64,000 nt of DNA, taken from contig PUFA01000022.1 in assembly GCA_003508835.1 (NCBI GenBank), positions 806,001 to 870,000 of the forward strand, written 5' to 3'. Both the position numbers and the translations under genes were made by a program. The notes beneath the pieces were generated by a model. The model was not told where the DNA came from and did no database searches. It saw only the letters and a program-made list of their open reading frames with translations. Every line of letters starts with the position of its first letter. The stretch's first letter is position 1. This stretch comes from Eonycteris spelaea. Taxonomy: Eukaryota; Chordata; Mammalia; Chiroptera; Pteropodidae. This document shows positions 59,346 through 64,000 of the stretch, piece by piece.

Positions 59346-61944
59346 TCGAGATTTTTGGTGCGGGTTCGCACCTCGCAGAGAGAATGCTGAGGGTCCCCAG
59401 CAACCCTTACGATGGCCATTTCTGCCAAAAACGGGGAAGGGGGGCGTCTGTGGGCAACACCAGGTTAAACAAACTAGGCAGATCGCCACCGCCTTGGGGC
59501 TCCCGCCAGAGCGAGCGCCCTGGCCGTCAGGAGTCGGGCCCTGAGAACCCTGTTTTCACGCGTGTTGTCGTCTTTGGGTCCGGAGGGAAGAACCAGTGGT
59601 GCAATTAAGGCTTCTGCGTTCGGGATTTTCACTGCGAAGCCCTTGCACGAGGGAAAAGGAAGACAAAGGAGCCTTTAAGAGCGGTGTTCTGTAAGCAGCT
59701 GGCCGCCAGCCGCTTGCCGGTGGGGCTTAGAGCTTGGGAGACGCTGCCGCGGACCAGTCCTCACCGCCACCCAGTCCACGTGACTGCTGAAAACTCGCGT
59801 TACCTTTTCTGTTGTTATTTTTAGTGACATTTAAATGGTAGAATTCCCTTTTTTTTAATTTTCGGTTTTGCCTACTGCGGCGAGCTCAGCATGACCCCTG
59901 GTCTCTGTCTCCCCACCTCACCGTTCCTTCACTCGCTCTGCTCCTGCTTTCCCACATGCAAATCGAAATTCTCTCCTCCCCTTTCGGTGCATGAAGCGAT
60001 CCGTCCTTGTCCCCACGCGCTTCCCTCTCGCGTCGCTCACAGCGCCTCTGACGCGTGCCACGCGTGGCCTTAGCCGCGGCCCCTCCCTCCTGGTTCGGGA
60101 GCAGCTCAAGGTAGACACGAGTCTGGGCCGAGGCCGGGCCCTCCGCTTGGCCTCACCTCGTTGTTGCACAGAGTGGCTGGTCAGTTGTCAGTAGTGTCTT
60201 CTCTCTGTGGCTAGTCGTATGTTGCCAAGCAAATACGATAGGAAAATAACGTGGCAGAAGGGATTGCCTCATTGACTGGCTCTTCAGGGCTTCTCTGTAA
60301 ATAAAAAGAAACAAGGCGACGTTTCTTGAGGCAAGAGGTGGACTCGGGCCGTCCTTCCGCCCCCCGGCAGTGCGAAGAGCTGCAAACGCAGGAAGGCGCC
60401 TGGGCCGGGGCCCCCTGGCCTGGGGCGAGGCGGCGACAGGCTCGCGGCCCGTGTGCTGTGTGACGGGGGCACGCACGTGCAGTGGCCAGCTGGGCTCCCG
60501 AAGGGGGCGGCGCGGGGGAGGCGGAGCTGGTTGAGGAAAGGAGAGGTGACCACAGGCGCGGGAACCTCTCCCAGCTCCCGGGCCCCAGTGCACAGGGCCG
60601 ACTGGGGGCCCTCGTCTCTCAGTGCACAGCCGTCAGCCTGGGAGGGGAAGAGTCGGCCATGCCGCTGGGACCGCTGGGGCGGGGGGAGGCAGCCTCAGTG
60701 GCGGAGCGTGCGGGCCTCGGCCCTGGCCCGGGGTGACCGCCCTGCACTGCTGAGCCTGCTGCAGACTTCCGAGCCCTGCCACCCATCCTCTGTGTGACAG
60801 TCTGAAGCCGTGGCTGTGCATGGGGGGGTCCCCATTCGGCCCTTCACCTCCGTCTCGGGGTCCCCAGGGTCGCTTTGGAACACAGAGGACCCTGGGGTCG
60901 CCAGTCGACCAGGCCGGGCATTTTGCGCGCTGCCCCGTGCTCTTCACGGTCTGGCTTGTCTTCAGAATAGCTCCGTTTGCACCAGAGAGTGTGATGAGCT
61001 GTTCCACGAATCCCTGAAGTTTTGTTTTTGCCTCAAGTCGTAGCCACCTTCGGGGAGAAGCATTAACACGCGCCAGGACGGTCGCCCTGGGCGCTCATTA
61101 GCGCAGCCCAGAACCAAGGGTCACATTGTCGCGACTTGACACAGCGTCTAAATCTACGCATGTGTTTCTGAAAGCTCCTCTAAGCGTGCTGCTGAGGCCC
61201 CTAGAAAAGCGACCGAAGCGCGTGGCAGCCACCAGCCCGGCGTGAGCAGAGGGGCCCTTTTCGAGACGTGAGCAGACAGCGGATACGCTGGGTGGCCGGG
61301 CGGGCGCTGCGTCCGGTGCTCGCTTGCCGGTGCCAGGGCACGGGCGGCACCACTCACTGTTTTCCCTCTTGCCTCGAAAATCACAGGATCGCCTTTCGCC
61401 CCACAAGCTCTTGTCACCGCACTAACGTGTCTATAGAATGACGCTGGCATCAGCCTGCGTCCGCCGTCCGAAGTCCAGAGAGCTTCACAGCACATCTCAG
61501 GCTTCCAGACTTGAACCCGCCTGCCTCCCATCCTGTCAGCTCCTTGCCGAGTCAACAGAACTCACTTCTCTGCTCTCGTGCAGCCCTCCAAAAAAACAGA
61601 CAGCTCCGTCTGATGGTCCCCAAATCTAAGAACTAATTAAAGAGGTGCACATAAAGAAATGCTTTTACGTGTAGGAGGTGCAGCAAAGGGTGACAGGAAT
61701 GTGGAATTCTGTGCTGGGCGGGGTGTGCCCAGGAGCCAGGCTGCTGGCCTCAATCGCTTGGCCCCCCCTGCTCTGCCCCCACCACACTGCACACCCACTT
61801 GGTCTCCTGGGCGTCTGCTCCACCCTCAACGGTTGTAAATAAATCTCACTGCTCCTGCTTCTGCGTACTTAGTGTGTGGTTTGGGAATGACAGAGATTAC
61901 TTCTTATCCTTCTGAAATTTAAGTGCCGTAACTCTTGCAGGTAG

Positions 61945-62169
<225 letters not shown>

Positions 62170-62920
62170 AAATTCAAACGTGCACATTCATTATGCTAAA
62201 AATGCTTTCTAGAGAAAACTTGTTTTGCATTTAAATTTTGTCTTGAGAGTATCAAAAAAGAATTCCTTAAGCAAAATGTTTGAAATATGTTGACTGGAAT
62301 TAAGAGGCTTCAGTTCTTGTAGACATTTAAAATACATAGATACAGTGAAAATATCCATGAAAACCTCTGGACAGGGGTTTCAATCAGTTTTATCTGGAGA
62401 TGTGTGCCGAGTTAAAATGCAGACTTTCAGCTTTTCATTTTTGACCCGGTTCATTCATCCCAGGAAATGTTTTCCTTACTCCAGCACCCACGGCGGTGCA
62501 TTCGTAAACACTGAACCTCGGGCACCAGCTTTACGTGAGGAGAGACGTGCGCATGGCTGACGGCTCGGCGGGAGGTAGTTACTGAGTTTGTTTTTGAAAG
62601 CTGAACCTTGAAATGGCCAAGGGCACCAGCCAAACTTATGTGACCTTGTTTCCAGACACGCATTTGTTCTCGTTATAATTCATACCCACATTTTTGCTTT
62701 AGCCTTCTTAACCTTCACTTATGGCAACTGAAAAGAGTTATTTCAGACTCTGTCATGCCCTTTGAAAATTTAAAAAATTAGAAATATATGCCCAGTCCAG
62801 GCCTAGAACAGTAACCGTGGTGGCTTTTTTCATAAAATGCTGTAAGGAGATCATACGGCGCATTTGTGTTTTAACTTGTACACGTGTTCAGGTCACCAAT
62901 AAACGTTGTCGGTGAAAAGA
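62170..62920 (+). other. AFG2A: AFG2A 3' UTR (predicted)
   Basis: Sequence after the stop is AT-rich and carries no recognised transposon. The first canonical AATAAA that I see is at 62898, with GT-rich sequence just after it, so cleavage is predicted about 15-25 bp later. The true end could lie at an earlier non-canonical site. Confidence 0.6.
62898..62903 (+). terminator. AFG2A: AATAAA polyadenylation signal candidate
   Basis: A perfect AATAAA is followed by a GT-rich stretch (gttgtcggtg, then gttgtgctcg), the usual arrangement for cleavage and polyadenylation of a mammalian mRNA. It is the first AATAAA seen after the stop codon. Confidence 0.6.
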
Positions 62921-62924
62921 TAAC

Positions 62925-64000
62925 CCGAGTTGTGCTCGCTCGCAGAGTCTCGTCGTGCATTCTATCCGCGCGTGGTTATGCAGCCAGTTATTTATCCTTG
63001 GGCTTCCCTGGCACTTTGGAACTGCGCAAGTGTCCCGGGGGAGGCTGTCGGCCATCGGTTCCCGGACTTCCGGGCAGAGGGAAGATGTGCATTAAACCTC
63101 GTCACCATCGGTCTTTGAAAGTGCCCAGAAGGACAACCCCAGGCAAGAAACGCCCGGTGACCGAGACAAGGGGGCTGACGCGCTCGAGGTGACAGCCGCT
63201 CTGCAGTCGTGGCTCCCGCATGGCGTCCTTCGAGCGTCAGAAGTAGACTCACGAGGCTTTCTCCGGACCGCGCTGGTTTGTTAGGGCGCGGAGCCACTCG
63301 AGGGGTGCACAGCGCTTAGGACGGTGCAGTCAGATGCAGTAGGCACGAGTCGCGTGTGACTGTTTAAATGTTAACGAACTAAAATATTAAAAACGTGGTT
63401 CCTCGGACGCGTCAGCCGCGTGCGCCGTGTGCCCGCGTGCCGGGCAGAGTGGATGGCGCAGCACGTGCATCCTGACACGTCCCGCTGGACTCGGCCGATT
63501 TAGGCAGCAAAGCGTACACGCTGAAATTACTTTCGGGCTTCCCGTTTTCCTTTCATGTAGGAGCGGACCGAGACTTCTTCCCTGTAAGTGCTGAGAGCAG
63601 AAGGAAACTTTAAAGTTTCCACGAAGGCTGAAAAAGGAAAATCACAGCCATCCCCTCAGTGAGCTTGCACCGACGCAGGCTCGCGGGCCACAGCCCGGCG
63701 GGTGGGGAGGAGGGTGGCGATCCCGGCCAGCAAGGAGGTTAGATGCTCAGGCCGTTGGGCCCATACGGCCCACAGTGAATGACAGCCTCATGCTGGGGGA
63801 GAAGCAGACTGGAAAAGAAGTCCCGCCGGCCAAGGACACCACAGGGAGCCTTTCTTGACTCGGTCTGTGCTTTGGATTAAAAACGAAAAAAAAGAGGCCC
63901 ATCTGAACACATGCACTCACCTGATTGTGGCTTCAGGGTTTGAATTCACATGACTTCTCTGATACGGAAGCGCGAAACCTAGAAATTAACATGAAAGCAT
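62925..64000. other. 3' flank of AFG2A, no gene recognised
   Basis: This stretch holds CpG-rich sequence with no recognisable gene or repeat. Open frames near 62930-63300 overlap on both strands and have no domain. In human this side of the gene leads toward SPRY1, but that gene is not within the window. Confidence 0.5.

Noticed and set aside
62930..63297. Overlapping open frames on both strands downstream of AFG2A
   Set aside because: They occupy CpG-rich DNA, overlap one another on both strands and have no domain or splice evidence.

Overview
The window is mammalian nuclear DNA that is almost entirely non-coding. It holds the last two coding exons of one gene on the + strand, AFG2A (formerly SPATA5), an AAA+ ATPase of the VCP/CDC48-like AFG2 family. 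Exon A (32670-32834) and the terminal exon (61993-62169) both have clean splice sites and phase 0 boundaries. Together they encode the last 113 residues, ending in SGLHAL before a TGA stop. They are separated by a 29.2 kb intron. Everything before 32670 reads as the preceding intron, and everything after about 62.92 kb as 3' flank.

The host looks like a laurasiatherian mammal, most likely a bat and perhaps a fruit bat (Pteropodidae). Three things point this way: the L1 3' end at 41596-41861 resembles the bat-type L1 3' UTR; no abundant Alu, B1, carnivore, equid, ruminant or vespertilionid SINE was recognised in 64 kb; and a retroposed 5S-rRNA-derived element sits at 18605-18700, as expected of the 5S-derived SINEs reported from fruit bats. 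This is inference from remembered consensus sequences, not a database match.

Layout. 1-18 kb is AT-rich intron with an old L1 piece, L2 and MIR pieces, and a cluster of DNA transposons (internally deleted Tigger1-like element, MER20-like element). 18.6-24.1 kb holds the 5S-derived retroposon, a long interrupted old L1 and an L1 with a 5' inversion. 25-28.5 kb holds a hAT element, a compact CpG-island-like patch with a minus-strand splice donor at its edge, and a short L1 with target-site duplications. 30.8-32.2 kb is an ancient L1, then an L2 interrupted by another L1 end, just before exon A. The large intron contains a MER1-like hAT element, a nested L1-in-L1, L1 ORF2 relics, an L1 3' end, another hAT piece, several microsatellites and many GC- and CpG-rich blocks, densest from 44 kb on. 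62.17-62.92 kb is the likely 3' UTR, with AATAAA at 62898.

No prokaryotic, viral, CRISPR or toxin system is present, and I see no complete second protein-coding gene. The many other open frames lie in GC-rich, repeat-derived DNA and show no recognisable domains. The most interesting signals are the 5S-derived retroposon, the antisense donor beside the CpG patch, the L1 rearrangements, and apparent GC-ward drift of ancient L1 copies, which suggests GC-biased gene conversion.
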